A stretch of DNA of 64,000 bases from NCBI GenBank assembly GCA_025642065.1, contig JAODUP010000127.1, forward strand, positions 1,206,501 to 1,270,500. The letters are read 5' to 3'. The position numbers and the translations under genes were made by a program. Below the pieces are notes generated by a model. That model saw nothing but the letters and a program-made list of their open reading frames with translations. It did not search any database and was not told where the DNA came from. Source of the stretch: Paralvinella palmiformis. Its lineage: Eukaryota > Annelida > Polychaeta > Terebellida > Alvinellidae. Shown one piece after another: positions 51,616-63,657 of the stretch (the stretch's first letter is position 1; each line of letters starts with the position of its first letter).

Positions 51616-54476
51616 TTAGCTGCAACAGCCTCCCCTTTGTTTTTCTTGGTTGACATACTCTGCCACATTAAACGAAGGCTCATTGGCCTTTCTTAATTTT
51701 CTTGACTTTAAATCTCTGAAAATATGTATGCAAACAATTACCATAAAGAGAAGGTGAGAAACAACAGCTAACCAAATAATGTTTTTTAAATTACACCACT
51801 TATGTTACTGTTACTATTACTATATCATTCACATTTCTTACTGAGTTTTACGTGCATCTTATTGGGCTATCACTGTACAGCACCTTTAAATGGCTCCTGC
51901 TAGTAAGGACACTTTATTAAATCTACATTAATATTAACTGGTTTAATGTTTGTATATGATGTATTTACTGCAAAAATATGCCATGTACACAAATGTGGGT
52001 TTCAGAATTAATTCAAGCTGTAACTGGCAAATAGCTTTAAGAATCTATGGAAACCTTCAAATAAAAATTTGTTTCACAACAGCACAAACATCTTTCTAAT
52101 GATAGACATGAAGAAATTTGAAATATAGTAATATAACTGACATCTCTACTACCATAATCTTCTCTGTATAATGTGCACCTTTTTACTGTTTTCTGTGGGG
52201 TTTTTTTATAGACATATTTTATTGCTAAGGCCATTGTTTTTTGAATACTTGTTTTACAAAGCTGCTGATCACAGCTGAAACTGGCCAGCAGGAAATAAAA
52301 TGTTATTCTTTTTATTATACTTTTGCACTGACCTGCCTGAACACTGTGCAGAAGTGGATTAGCCTAATCCAAGATTGTGATGGGTCAGTTCCTCTTCGAA
52401 ATTATTTCAGTTATTTATAAAGTAAATTGGTCTTCAAGCTTAGAAATCTTGTAAATTTAAAATAATTATAACTCCCCCATCACCAAGAAATATAAATAGT
52501 TCAAACTTTGTGGAGATCTACTTAAAATCGCCATTGAAAATATCACTGTGATAAGGCTAGTGCCGATAAAAGAATATCTGCATTGCTATTTATAATACTG
52601 TAAACTTAACTGAACTGTGTTTATGGTTATTATAATAAATTACTTAATTCCCTTCTGTCTAATTATTATCTTTTATCACCTTCAATTACCAAATGATCAA
52701 AAGGATCTTATACAAAATGGTGCGCAAGTCCAGCTGCACCAAAACTAGGTTTTCTGGATATTTTTCTGGTCAACAAGGGGTGCACATTATACACAAGTGT
52801 GTGCTATACATGGGAGGTCATGGTATTCATTTCTGGTGAAATTTTAAATATTATAAAGGCATGGTGAAAACTAATTACAGTTACATTAATATTTTGAACT
52901 CTGAACCCTGATGAGTACGGATATCCCACCCTGAGTCTGTGTCACTTTCTGACTGACTCAAAATCACTATACTGATAATCAGTCATCCATGTACAGCTAT
53001 CCAAGACAGCATTTAAAACTTATTCTGTCGAGAATTTCCATTTCTGTGCCATTCTGATAGGCCAAAAATTGCTCACAAAAACCTGTGCATTTCATCCGAC
53101 CTTAGGTAGCCAAACACCAGATAAAACATGCTGCGATTGGTTGAAATCCCTTGGTGATCTAATTTTGGATAAAACATTCAGTGATTGGCTGAAATACCCA
53201 GGCCAAATTATGGGTGACAGTCAAGGTTGTGACAATATTGTGTTTGTAAACAAAACATACATGACTCTGGCCTGTTAACATACAAATATTATAAAACCAA
53301 GAAAGTATTTGTTTATGTAACAGTAAATGGATATCAACTGTTCGAGGTTTAATAACATAATATTTCAAAAACTTTGTACATGTTCACCAAATTATAACCA
53401 AATAACAAACCTTGCTATTGCCATAAAAGCTAGTTCCACATTCATTCCTGTCTTGGCACTGGTCTCCATAAAGGCCACATTATATTCCTGTCATGAATCA
53501 CAAAGTCAACAAAAATATTATAACCACTTATTAACAAGGGAACGACTATGAAAATTCACAGCTTTATTTTTTTAAATACCCTTTTCAGAGTACCTGATAA
53601 AACCACATAAAAAATTAATTTAAATTATTTAAAAATGTTAATAAATCATATATTTCTGCAGATATCCAGTGCTGAGTGTCACATATTGAAAAGATCAGAG
53701 TATTTAAATAATAATCAGAATAAACTTTTCCAGTTTAAGATGTTCAAATTAAAAAAAATTCTGGAAGTTTATAGTGATAGAAAATATTAAAGTGAAAAAA
53801 CTTTATCAAAACAAATATTCATTCCCAAATTTTTCTCACGATCTATATTGATTACCAAAATGGGAATCAATGTTGTAATGTTTTTGTTACAAATTCTATT
53901 TAAATATATTTAAAATATGAGAAAATAATTAAAGGCAAGAAAAATAAATAAATTTGAGTCCTGGAATATTGTTTTAGCCTAAATAATTGTTTAAATATTA
54001 GTTACATCAGCTTGACCTATTACTTTAAAAACACCAATACAAATAATATTTATACAAAACATTATTATAACAATAGGATTAATAACTAAATTCAACTATA
54101 AAAATAATCAGCACTCACACGAGCTAGACGTTCTCCATCTTCACGTCTAACAATTCGATCTGAATTCATATCTGCTTTGTTGCCCAGCAACATGATGACA
54201 ACATTGTCTTGAGCATATTCGTTTATTTCAGCAAGCCATGCCTAGAAAACAAAAATCAAAATTAACTGCCACTGTCAAACGTATATAAACAAACCAGATA
54301 ATATTAGACAGTGGGTTTAATTGGAATCTGAGATTCTCAAGTAGAATGATATAGGTGCTTTGATGATATAAAACACTACTAATGTGGACTCCCCCTCAAG
54401 GTACTGCCAGGGCAAGAGACAGGCACCATATTCAGCTGCTCGGAACAATATAAATATGTGCGCATACACACACACA

Positions 54477-54514
<38 letters not shown>

Positions 54515-55313
54515 AACTTTGATCAGGGATATATAATGTTAAACATTGCAAGGACAAAAGAAAAATGTGTGTAAAAATAGTTTAAAAATTTCTGGACAGA
54601 TGCAATATATTAGTGTACACCACTGAAATTATTAGTGTACACCATTTCTATTGAAGCATGTCATCAAAACTTTATTACTCATTTAGATCATTTTATGATG
54701 GGTAATAGATATAAAAAGCTAAATATTTAGAGTGATATTTATCTCATCTTACCCTTATGTTGTCAAAGCTGGCTTTATTTGTGACATCGTACAAAAGAAG
54801 TAAAGCTGGAAAAAAGATACAAAAGTAATGTAATGGTGCATAGATATAAGATGCATATAGGTATATATATTTCATGCATATATTCATTCATGGATGTGGA
54901 TATTTGAATATGTCAGACAAAGTATATGTTAATGGATGCATGTATATATATATATATATATACACACACACATATATATACATATATATATAATATTTCT
55001 TTAAGCACAAATACATATTGGTGTATAGAGCAAAAACTGGAATATCTAAGTACTCAGAGTGTAAGGTAAAAGTTAGTTATGAAAGTTTAGTTATTGGTTG
55101 TAAAATATAAAGAAAATCATATAAACCATATATCATTAATTTAGAAGTGATCAATTCTATCAAAAATAACTAAGATAATATGAGAAGGAAAAAACATAAT
55201 ATAGAGTGAGGACTATATTATTAGTGAATGTTAAATTCCAGGAAGCAGTAATTAACTGTCACGACATGATAATTAAGCTGTTGTGAAGTATTAGATACAA
55301 TGTGTTTCCAAAC

Positions 55314-55347
<34 letters not shown>

Positions 55348-57464
55348 GGCAAGAGATAAACAAAGAATAACAGAGCTAGTTTTTCTGCTTCTTTTTGGTA
55401 ATATCATAAAATGTTAAAGGTACAACAATTAATAACGTTAAACTGTTTGGAAACAGACTATTATGAAGAACAACGCAACTAAAAGTTTGGAGTAAAATAG
55501 CACAAATATGATTAAATCCCTATAAAATACATCTGGATTAAGTTCCAAATGATGCAGAACAAGAACGGGTGTATCACAATACTCACAGTGACCGGCAGGT
55601 CATCATCATACATTTATCATCAACATTCACCGACAAGCTTATTTACACAGGTAGAAAGATAATTTCCCATATCATCATCTAAAATATGTATTATATATAA
55701 TGGATGTTGAATATTGCAAAACTGTACACTTACTATAGACAACATCAACAAACTATAATGATATTATGAACAACAAAACACATTCAATTAAGTGTTTCAG
55801 CTGATAAAAATTATCTTTGTACTCTTGGTTTCAAGTGTTAAACTGGGAAATTGTTGGTAATGGCTTGTGTGGGTGTTAGAAAAGGCTTCCCTTGATAAAA
55901 ACAATTGGATTTCTAGATGTCTTTTATTATTGCTAAATACTTAATTCTATCAATTTGACCATTTATGAACTCATAATTAGTGCATTTCAGTTCATGTCTA
56001 ACACAGAAGTTTTCGCTAATAAAACTAAGTGGAAAATTTAGAAATATGTATTTATTCTGGGGATATTAGCAGTGTGCCCATGAATTATATTCTAGTAAGT
56101 GACCTTTAACCCATTTATCCTGATTGCCAAATCCGTAGCTTTAAAGATGTTACCACAAGATCACGCAGAAAAATAAAGTTGATACAATGAAAGCATCTTA
56201 ACAATTCTCCTTTTTCTGGCATATTACAGAAGATACATTTAAATAGAAACATAAACATGTATAATTTTATCAATATTAGAAATATAACAAAATTAGTGAT
56301 TTTAGGTAAAAATAGTTTGTGTTTTATTTATCAGATAAATGAACTATTTGTGTAACCTGAATGACAGACTGATAATGAAGCACAAAGTGGTTAGAATGAA
56401 ACACAGCCAGCGCTGTTGGTTCAAATAATCAGTGATACATGCAGTATTACACATAATACAGAGGTACGAAAGACACAAAATCTTGGTTGGACAACGAGCA
56501 TGATTATTGGTCAGGTACCTGTATGCGAAGGATGAGGTATAACAGACGAAGCAGACAGCTAACAATGGAATACCATTCAGATGTAACTGGGTTAGGAAAC
56601 TCAAACGTATTTTGCTGTATCAAAGCTTTATATCGACAGAAGTAATTAATATTAAACTGAGGGTATTACCGTAGAATCTGTTTCGTTACAACTGCAGGCA
56701 TATAAACTGTATGTTAAACATTGTATGCATCTGTGTGTTTGTGCGTGTGTGTGTGTGTGGGGGGGGGACGATGCGAGTGCAATTTACCCCTTTTCTTCAT
56801 TGATTAGAGAACTGATTTATGTTTTCATGCTACGACTATAAATAACTACTTTTTAACAACAACAACCACAACAACCGCAACAACCACATGGACAGCAATA
56901 AAAACAACATCAATGACAAACTAATGAACCTCCACAATACAATAACATAGTACTTTGTGTGGATACTTTATCTCTTTCTGGTCATTTCCAGGTCTTAATT
57001 TAAACAATTTTATACGACGACAACAACACGTTTAGATAATATACAACAGACATGGGGTCGAATCCATTTTGTCAATTCCAATTCCGGAATTGCCCACCAG
57101 TTCCAATTCTGGAATTGAATTGACCCCATGTCCGGTGTACAATAAATTGGGGGGGGGGGAGTTGCGTGATAGCCAAATCGGACAGCTGTACCATTAGCAT
57201 CTCTGTAATATGCATGCGTAACACTACGAAACCTCTCCTGTCCTGCTGTGTCCCAAATCTGAAAGTACAGTTATATATACACGGTGAAGTATTGTGCTAT
57301 GTACACCAGGCTGTGTGCGCGTGCTGCACTGTATGAGAAATAAGAGTGAGAAGATAAGTGAGAAGATTATACTCTAACTAACGACGTATCACACAGTACT
57401 GATAGAAGAACGTCTAAATTGAGATTTCAACGACCACAGCCACATTAACAAGTAGCACATCATT

Positions 57465-57497
<33 letters not shown>

Positions 57498-60400
57498 AAA
57501 TGTATGAGTGTGTGTGTGTGTTATTATAGGAACACAGGACATGTAATATAATTAAGTGCTGTAACTGTTATGCAGTTTTTGTGATGATAATATTGTTGTA
57601 ATTAATGTTCTAATGGTTACAATGTTGTTGTTGTTATTATTAGATTGTAACTGTTACAATGCTACAGTAGGCACTATATAATAGATTTTACAATCATGCA
57701 GTGATTACAATGTTGAATTAGTTGAAATATTGTAACAGTTAGCACTGTTGTAACTGGTTACAAACAACATCATGGTAGTTTCATAGTTGTAGCAAGTACA
57801 ACATACCGCAATTATTACAACATTTTAATAACTACAAAATATTACTAATGCTGTCATTCAAAATTTGCTGTTTATTGGTATATATTAAATATTACACTTA
57901 GCCCACAGCAACATGTTTAAGTGACCATTAATGATGAAAGAACATCATCATAATGGTCTATGTACAATCAAGATGCCAGTCATACAGGGTTCATAAAGGT
58001 CTGCCACTAATCTTTGTATTACGACCTGTCATAAAGCAAGAATAACTTGACTTCACTATTGGCTGTATCACAACTAACAATTCTCTATTAAAACTAAAAA
58101 ATATAGAAAACCACTTCCAGGTTTAGCCTCCTATTAATGCTAATCAACACAATCATGTGAACATATCTACTGGCTAAATGGCACTGAACACAGGAAGAAC
58201 ATAGTACGTCGAATATAGTACTCATTTTAATATAATGTCGAAACAAGTAATGGTAATGATAGCATTCATAATGTCTAGTAAATAGACATATTTCTGACTT
58301 GCTACAGTAATCTTCTAATATAAAGGCAAAATGCCCCCTTCCATATCTAAAATGTAATCACATGAACAGGTATCAGAAAAAATAACTGATAATATTCACA
58401 GGCTATTAATGAAATTAATAAATTTCACACACACACACACAAAAATACACATTGAATTGTGTTGTCATATCTTTCAGAATGATCTAAGATACAATCAATT
58501 ACATTGGTTAACTATCTTGTATTGCATTACTTTAATAACTTTGTCCTAATTGTATTGCCATATCTGGTAAGAACAATATTAATAACACAACATGGAGAAA
58601 AGAAATGAGAATTATTTTAATATTAATATAGTTCTGTATTACTTTTAAAACTAAACTAGAGATTAAAACAAACATGCCACTATGTCATGGCTGATAATAC
58701 AACTGAACATTACACTCCATGAGGCAGTGTTGTTAGAAGCAGTGAAAAACATATGATATTAGGGAAATATATAAAATGTGCTTTATTAGAGTAATAACAA
58801 TACCAGTGGCAGGCTGTGTTTTATGATACTACAGGTGTCAGTGTGTTTAGAATGATAATCTAAAGATTTAAAAAAAAAATCAAAATAGTAGAACAGTTAG
58901 ATGAAGCACTATGTTAGATTCTTAAAATCCACCTTTTTAAATTGCCCTATTTACTAAACTTAGGTTAAAATGCAAGACATTTTTATTTTGCCATCTATAT
59001 GAGCCTCTAAAGTTATTTAGCTAATTAAAATAATTTTTATGATTATTATTATTATTGTGAGCAAGCTAAATACTGTAAAGTGTAAAGAAAGTCCTTTGAT
59101 TAATCCAAGTATTGTGATCAACTTTAATGCTCTGATGTTACTGAACATTATGTCTGGTATTAATAATTAACAATCCAAACTGGTTTTTTAGCAAATTTTG
59201 TTTAAAGGTAAAAACTACCACATTTCATTCAAATTGGAAAACGAGCTTTCAAGAGAGAAAAAAATTAACTACTAATATTTTCTACGTTATTTTTCACTGT
59301 AAATCCGCGGAATTATTGTCTTATTAACTCTACTGATAAAACTGTGATAGACACCTATCGGAAGTATATTATCAGACTACTGTTCAAGGAACAAAATAAT
59401 TCCATTTTTGTGTTACCCAGAATGCAACTGAAATGATAATTCAAATTAAAAAGGTTAGGCACAAAGTTCAGCCACCAATTCTCACACCTCATGCTTAAGA
59501 GCTGAATTAAAGAGAGAGAAAAAGGTTTTCACCCCACAACCAGAAAACAGAGAGTGGACAAAGAACAAAACGAAGAATGAAGATTAAACGACCAGCTATC
59601 AGAGAGAATGGTTCTACTAGCTGAAGAAGGAACAAGTGGGACAGAATCATTCTGTCCAACGCGTTTTGGCACATACCCTCGGCATCGCGGTAATAGGCCC
59701 TCGTTATACTACGGAACCTCTCTTGGCCAGCTGTGTCCCAGATCTAATGTATGCCAGAGAAATGTCATACTTAAGCTTAACGCCAACATGGCCATTGAAA
59801 AATGTCGTGATGTCAATAGGAGGTCGGACAACACTTAATCGAAGCAATCGTTTCTGCCAATTATCATGCAAACGAAAATAAACTCTCTATATATGGTAAA
59901 TGTTTAGCCTGAATGTCTTCCTTACCTTGTAGTTCTATTAAAACAATGTTATGATCAATTATTAGGCAAACTGTACGAAATTTAAGGCCAGATGTAAACA
60001 AATAATTTTTATAAATGGGCACTCCGGAGACCAAAACAATGGTCACCATGACAACCATTAACCTCAGAACGTCATCAAACTATTTAGTCAGCTCATTAAA
60101 TACTCATGGTAATGTAAGTATTATTATTATTGGAATTCTGCACTTATTATGGCTCGTAATAAAAGGTTTCCTCAATCGTGTACTAGGTTCAGTCAGCAAC
60201 TATCATTTACCTGCCTAATAACTCGATAAACCACCCGAATCTAGCCCTAATTCAATGAAACTGGTAGAGACTACGTCTATCAGATCATCGTTCAGTTGAG
60301 TTGTTTAGTTTCATTGCCGGCCACACGTAGGATGTGTGGTCAAGAGGCATCAGCCTCGGCAAACAGATCCCACAAAAGTAGGGATGAGCTGGAATCAAAT

Positions 60401-60993
60401 CCACAATCTGGAGATTTCCAGTGCAGTACACCAACCACTGCACCATCATAATGACCTCTATCACTTTCATGTGACATTATATCTAACTATCTTCGAACGA
60501 CGTAAACATTGCATATTCGGGATAGCAAATAAACGAAGGAATAACAACAACAATGACACCAACAAAATACGAAACAGTGAAGCTATCAATTCTAACATGA
60601 AAAAAGATTCTACGGTACTGCCGACAAACTTAAAAAAAGGATTAAATTTAGAAACAGAAATCTTCTTCAATTCAAAATTTCAAATTTGAACAACATTCTT
60701 AACAATCATGCTACAATGAATATGATTTTTCATAGTTATTAACGAGTCAATATATATTAATTAAAAACATTTATTACAACATTTTAAAGAATATCTAGAA
60801 TTACTGATTTAAGCTTAATATCTAATATATAGTAGAGATGTTTGATTTTTACAGCCATTTTTGTGCACATCGTAGACTAAATCGGCCGACTAAGAGCAAT
60901 TTATAATCATTAAATACTTTGTTATTCAAACCACAATGTAATAATGCATACCTGTAATTTGACCTTTGTTCCATCAACATTTACGACTTTATT
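51616..60993 (-). CDS. RAB37: Rab37/Rab26-family small GTPase, 5' part off the window
   Basis: Minus-strand exons: 60952-60993 ([14 protein letters not shown]), alternative 59677-59743 or 57192-57258 ([11 protein letters not shown]3 box and switch II), 54753-54805 ([17 protein letters not shown]), 54119-54241 (GNKAD guanine-binding box), 53411-53487 (METSAKTG, G5 box), 51616-51715 (C-terminal tail). About 153 residues are visible; exons with the P-loop and switch I lie to the right of the window. The tail [11 protein letters not shown] ... GGCCS fits Rab37 better than Rab26 and carries a CC prenylation site. The family controls regulated secretion and vesicle docking. All junctions are GT-AG and in phase. 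Introns hold MITE copies and microsatellites. Most notable are the two alternative switch II exons, described separately. Confidence 0.93.
51865..51920 (+). repeat. LINE 3' tail fragment
   Basis: CTGTACAGCACCTTTAAATG then GCTCCTGCTAGTAAGGACAC matches the tail at 48780-48840. It lies in a Rab37 intron. Confidence 0.5.
52157..52797. mobile_element. TIR element (TATAATGTGCACC ends) with nested MITE
   Basis: TATAATGTGCACC at 52158-52170 and GGTGCACATTATAC at 52780-52796 form an inverted pair about 640 bp apart. MITE family 2 copy 2 (52228-52620) lies inside, so one element inserted into the other. It lies in the last Rab37 intron. Confidence 0.55.
52228..52620 (+). mobile_element. MITE family 2, copy 2
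   Basis: It is colinear with 15068-15655: ggccattgttttttgaatac, then cagaagtggattagcctaat, cttagaaatcttgtaaattt and actttgtggagatctactta. Its right end is lost. Confidence 0.65.
53105..53205. repeat. two diverged tandem units, about 50 bp
   Basis: agataaaacatgctgcgatt then ggttgaaatccc is followed by ggataaaacattcagtgatt then ggctgaaataccc. It lies in the last Rab37 intron. Confidence 0.5.
54479..55343. repeat. (TA)n arrays in Rab37 introns
   Basis: (AT)n at 54479-54508, interrupted TA/CA at 54943-54990 and (AT)n at 55317-55343, around the exon at 54753-54805. Confidence 0.88.
57049..57132. repeat. palindromic hairpin downstream of Rab37 exon B donor
   Basis: GACATGGGGTC (57049-57059) pairs perfectly with GACCCCATGTC (57122-57132). 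The interior holds further ggaattg/caattcc complementarity. In transcript order it starts about 60 nt after the exon B donor site. It is related to the repeat at 3700-3995. Confidence 0.75.
57192..57258 (-). CDS. RAB37: Rab37 alternative switch II exon B ([11 protein letters not shown])
   Basis: A 67-nt exon (22 codons plus 1 nt). The acceptor is ctgtactttcag and the donor G/gtacag. It enters in phase 0 after ...KVKLQ and leaves with one G, which joins CT of the next exon to make Ala. It encodes [10 protein letters not shown] then [12 protein letters not shown], the canonical Rab26/Rab37 version. It is the same length and phase as exon A. Confidence 0.93.
57470..57490 (+). repeat. (GA)n microsatellite
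   Basis: About ten GA units in the intron between alternative exons A and B, followed by a short GT tract at 57509-57520. Confidence 0.85.
59639..59657. repeat. 9-bp perfect inverted repeat beside exon A donor
   Basis: GGACAGAAT (59639-59647) and ATTCTGTCC (59649-59657) are separated by one base. In transcript order the repeat begins about 18 nt after the exon A donor. It could fold in the pre-mRNA, though the loop would have to open the innermost pairs. Confidence 0.7.
59677..59743 (-). CDS. RAB37: Rab37 alternative switch II exon A ([11 protein letters not shown])
   Basis: A 67-nt exon upstream of exon B in transcript order. The acceptor is catacattag (weak pyrimidine tract) and the donor G/gtatgt (strong). 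It encodes [10 protein letters not shown] then [12 protein letters not shown]. Against exon B it changes Val to Ile, His to Arg and Asn to Glu, while the nucleotide sequence has diverged widely at third positions. That pattern argues for long-maintained selection on the protein and against a recent copy or pseudoexon. Exit phase equals exon B. Confidence 0.9.
60305..60462 (-). repeat. tRNA-like SINE fragment
   Basis: On the minus strand TGGTGCAGTGGTTGGTG (A-box-like) precedes GGATTTGATTCC (B-box-like). It lies in the Rab37 intron before exon A. Confidence 0.4.
60838..60894 (-). repeat. SINE family 1 tail fragment
   Basis: The ttttgtgcacatcgtagact then aaatcggccga stretch matches the body end of the SINE at 861-1028. 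Confidence 0.5.
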
Positions 60994-61340
60994 CTGCAAG
61001 AAAAAAAGCAAGTTAAGTAATTTAATAAAATTTGCTTAGCATCGGAAACACATCCGATCATATTGCTCTTTCATTTAAACAAAACAAACTGTCTCATCAA
61101 ATTATTTACAACACTGACACAAATATAAAGCAGACATTTATTCATTATGAGTTTTATTAATACAGACTATGGTGATACATAGAGTGACTGTGTCTTTGGC
61201 TAAATGACATATCAGCACAAAAAGATAATTTGTCATAATCTTGTCAGAACTAGCCCTTAACTTATAACATGCAGGAATATGTTAATTGGCCAAATCTAAA
61301 CACGAATTATCAGTCATCACTGGTAGATGAAACATGAAAG

Positions 61341-61347
<7 letters not shown>

Positions 61348-61374
<27 letters not shown>
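61348..61374. repeat. (TA)n microsatellite
   Basis: About 13 TA units followed by a short CA run. Another (AT)n is at 62498-62515. Confidence 0.88.
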
Positions 61375-61381
<7 letters not shown>

Positions 61382-61702
61382 CACACACACAAATATCATA
61401 ACTGTGAATGATTAACATATTCTGGACAAAATACTTTATCATAGTGAGTTAAGCAGTTTTTCCTAGTTTTGATCAATACTACAAGGCGGCAGCATTTGAT
61501 AAAATCACTTAGCCACCATGATAATCCACTGAATGTTGGAAATATATATGTCTGCGATAAACTGTGCTAAATCGGCACTTATATATCATAGAACAAAGTA
61601 AGTGATCATGGTTTAGTTTAGTCCATACCTTATATCTCTAACTCATAACAAAGAGAATAATTGGGATGAACAGGTAATTAATACAAACATAAAAAATGCC
61701 AT

Positions 61703-61895
61703 CATTGTCAACATGATGACACCAAACGAGCAGATTCTTTCATCTTGATCATCTTGTCTGAGTCGGGAGTTTTCATCTTCACTTTCATGTCAATTATCAA
61801 ACCAACCAAGCCTCCATTGTGACCTATTTGCAATGCATTGTCTGCAAATTATTTGAACATCGAATGAGATATTACCAGTGACAGCTGTGTCACCT
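61703..61895 (-). repeat. 190-bp direct duplication, copy 1
   Basis: It is about 90 percent identical by eye to 62947-63145. On the minus strand both copies have a tttgcag acceptor-like site. Both then hold an open frame with GHNGGLVGLIIDMKVKMKTP then DSDKMIKMK, ending in a stop. The frame is shared, but the core is nearly identical at DNA level too, so it may be only a recent duplication. Confidence 0.6.
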
Positions 61896-62946
61896 ACTTC
61901 ATAATTAGAGCTGCTCTGAAGTGCCTCTAATGTTTCATCTGACAACAAGGCAGCTCAGCTATATCCGAAGGCTGATCCTTGCACCTAGATATGCACTAAT
62001 CAGTGACTGCCATAACATTCAGTGTCCACCCTCCAGCTATGTAACTATATATTATAATATTTGAGTGGTTCATTAAATGTAACTTGGGAATGATCAGTGT
62101 TAGACGTTCACCTCGGGCCTTAGCCAATCAGCTGACGTGATTGGATCATACGGACCAATCAGTGTTATAGGTTAATATTAATCAAGAAAACATCTCTCAT
62201 GTGTGTACAAGCCTATATTTTAGTCCACAAGTGAAGGAATAACCCCGCATTACACAAGTATCTAAAAATTAACCACACAAACATTCCGGCTCAAACAGAA
62301 CTGAAGAAATGCTTTGACTATGATGAATTATAAATTAAAAATCCACAATTTATATCGTTCCAGATGGCAGGTTTTTGGTGCTGAAAGCAAAAATGTCTAG
62401 CAAACAAATAACACCAGGTGTAAATAGTAAACAAAAGAACCTGCCAATAATAGGTATCTCATTAGCTAACTATCTGATCACTGACAGGTATAAACTATAT
62501 ATATATATATATATAATAGGTGTACTGTTATCTGAAGCCCAGGCCACAATGAAGAGGATGATGATGATGACAAATCATTGTCCAGGATCTAGAAGTGTTG
62601 TCCATAACTACTCCAGCATATATAATTAACGCCCCCTCCCCCACCCGGACACTGGGGGGAGAGGGTAAGTGGTATTATACCTCATATTAGGTGTGGTAAG
62701 AAAAATGCTTTAGGCAAGGTATGGCAACTACACTAGATGTGAGGTGTGGCAATTAATACACACAGCATCAGACAGATCTGGCATTGGTAAGATGGGTCTG
62801 TTCGTGTTGCCAACTTCAAGGGAAGTGTAAACATTGTTACAAGGTAAACATTAGCTCAATGGGGGGAAAATCATGGGACTCAAACAAGAGCGAAACACAA
62901 ACAAATACTGAATACTAAGAAACGGTCAGTCAACAAATCTAATAAA

Positions 62947-63145
62947 CATTGTCAACTTGATGACACCAAACGAGCAGATTGTTTCATCTTGATCATCTTG
63001 TCTGAGTCGGGAGTTTTCATCTTCACTTTCATGTCAATTATCAAACCAACTAAACCTCCATTATGACCTATTTGCTGTCCAATGTCTGCAAATTATTTGT
63101 ATTTGAACATCGAATGTAGTCCTTTCAGCAACAGCTGTCTCATCT
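62947..63145 (-). repeat. 190-bp direct duplication, copy 2
   Basis: Second copy of 61703-61895 in the same orientation, 1.24 kb away. The minus-strand frame keeps GHNGGLVGLIIDMKVKMK with synonymous His, Gly and Leu codon changes. Confidence 0.6.
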
Positions 63146-63151
63146 AACAAG

Positions 63152-63657
63152 GTGTGTGTGTGTGTGTGTGTGTTCATTATAGCTTCTAATTTTAGCAGCT
63201 ATAGAGAAACACTCCAAACAAGATGCTTGGATGGATGATTTGTGTTTTACGCCCACTTTTGTGGACAGTGAAGGCTAAACGGGTCCAGCGACGTTCAAAT
63301 AGGTAATGAGGTGAAGTGAAAGATGAAACACCCTTCAGAAATGATAACACGCCGAGACCTCAAACAGGAGACAATTTCTACTTGATCCATGTTCAGTTAG
63401 CTGACTTAAGACACTGTGCCAATAGAATCCAGCCAGAGAAAGTGTGATTAATCAAAAGGAGTTCTGCCGATTTGCATAGAGTACAAACGTAACTGTTTGT
63501 TGTTGCTGCTAGGTATCTAAGAAATTAATTAATGGTAATGGAGTGACAAATTAATATAATTATGTATTGAGATATATGTTGTTCTTACTTACTACAAATT
63601 CAATAACATTCAAAAACATGTGACCCTTCTTCTTTGAACACACACACACACACACAC
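63152..63657. repeat. microsatellites and a SINE family 1 copy
   Basis: (GT)n at 63152-63171; a diverged minus-strand SINE at about 63232-63380 (tgttttacgcccacttttgt, then gaaggctaaacgggtccagc); (AC)n at 63639-63657. This is probably within a large Rab37 5' intron, since the P-loop exon was not found before the window edge. Confidence 0.6.

Noticed and set aside
56344..56604. Minus-strand 86-codon ORF, hydrophobic
   Set aside because: It lies inside a Rab37 intron, has no splice-site support or family resemblance, and its composition fits AT-rich intron read-through.
60336..60689. Plus-strand 117-codon ORF
   Set aside because: The first part is a SINE read on the wrong strand and the rest is Asn/Lys-rich low-complexity sequence; it is antisense to Rab37.
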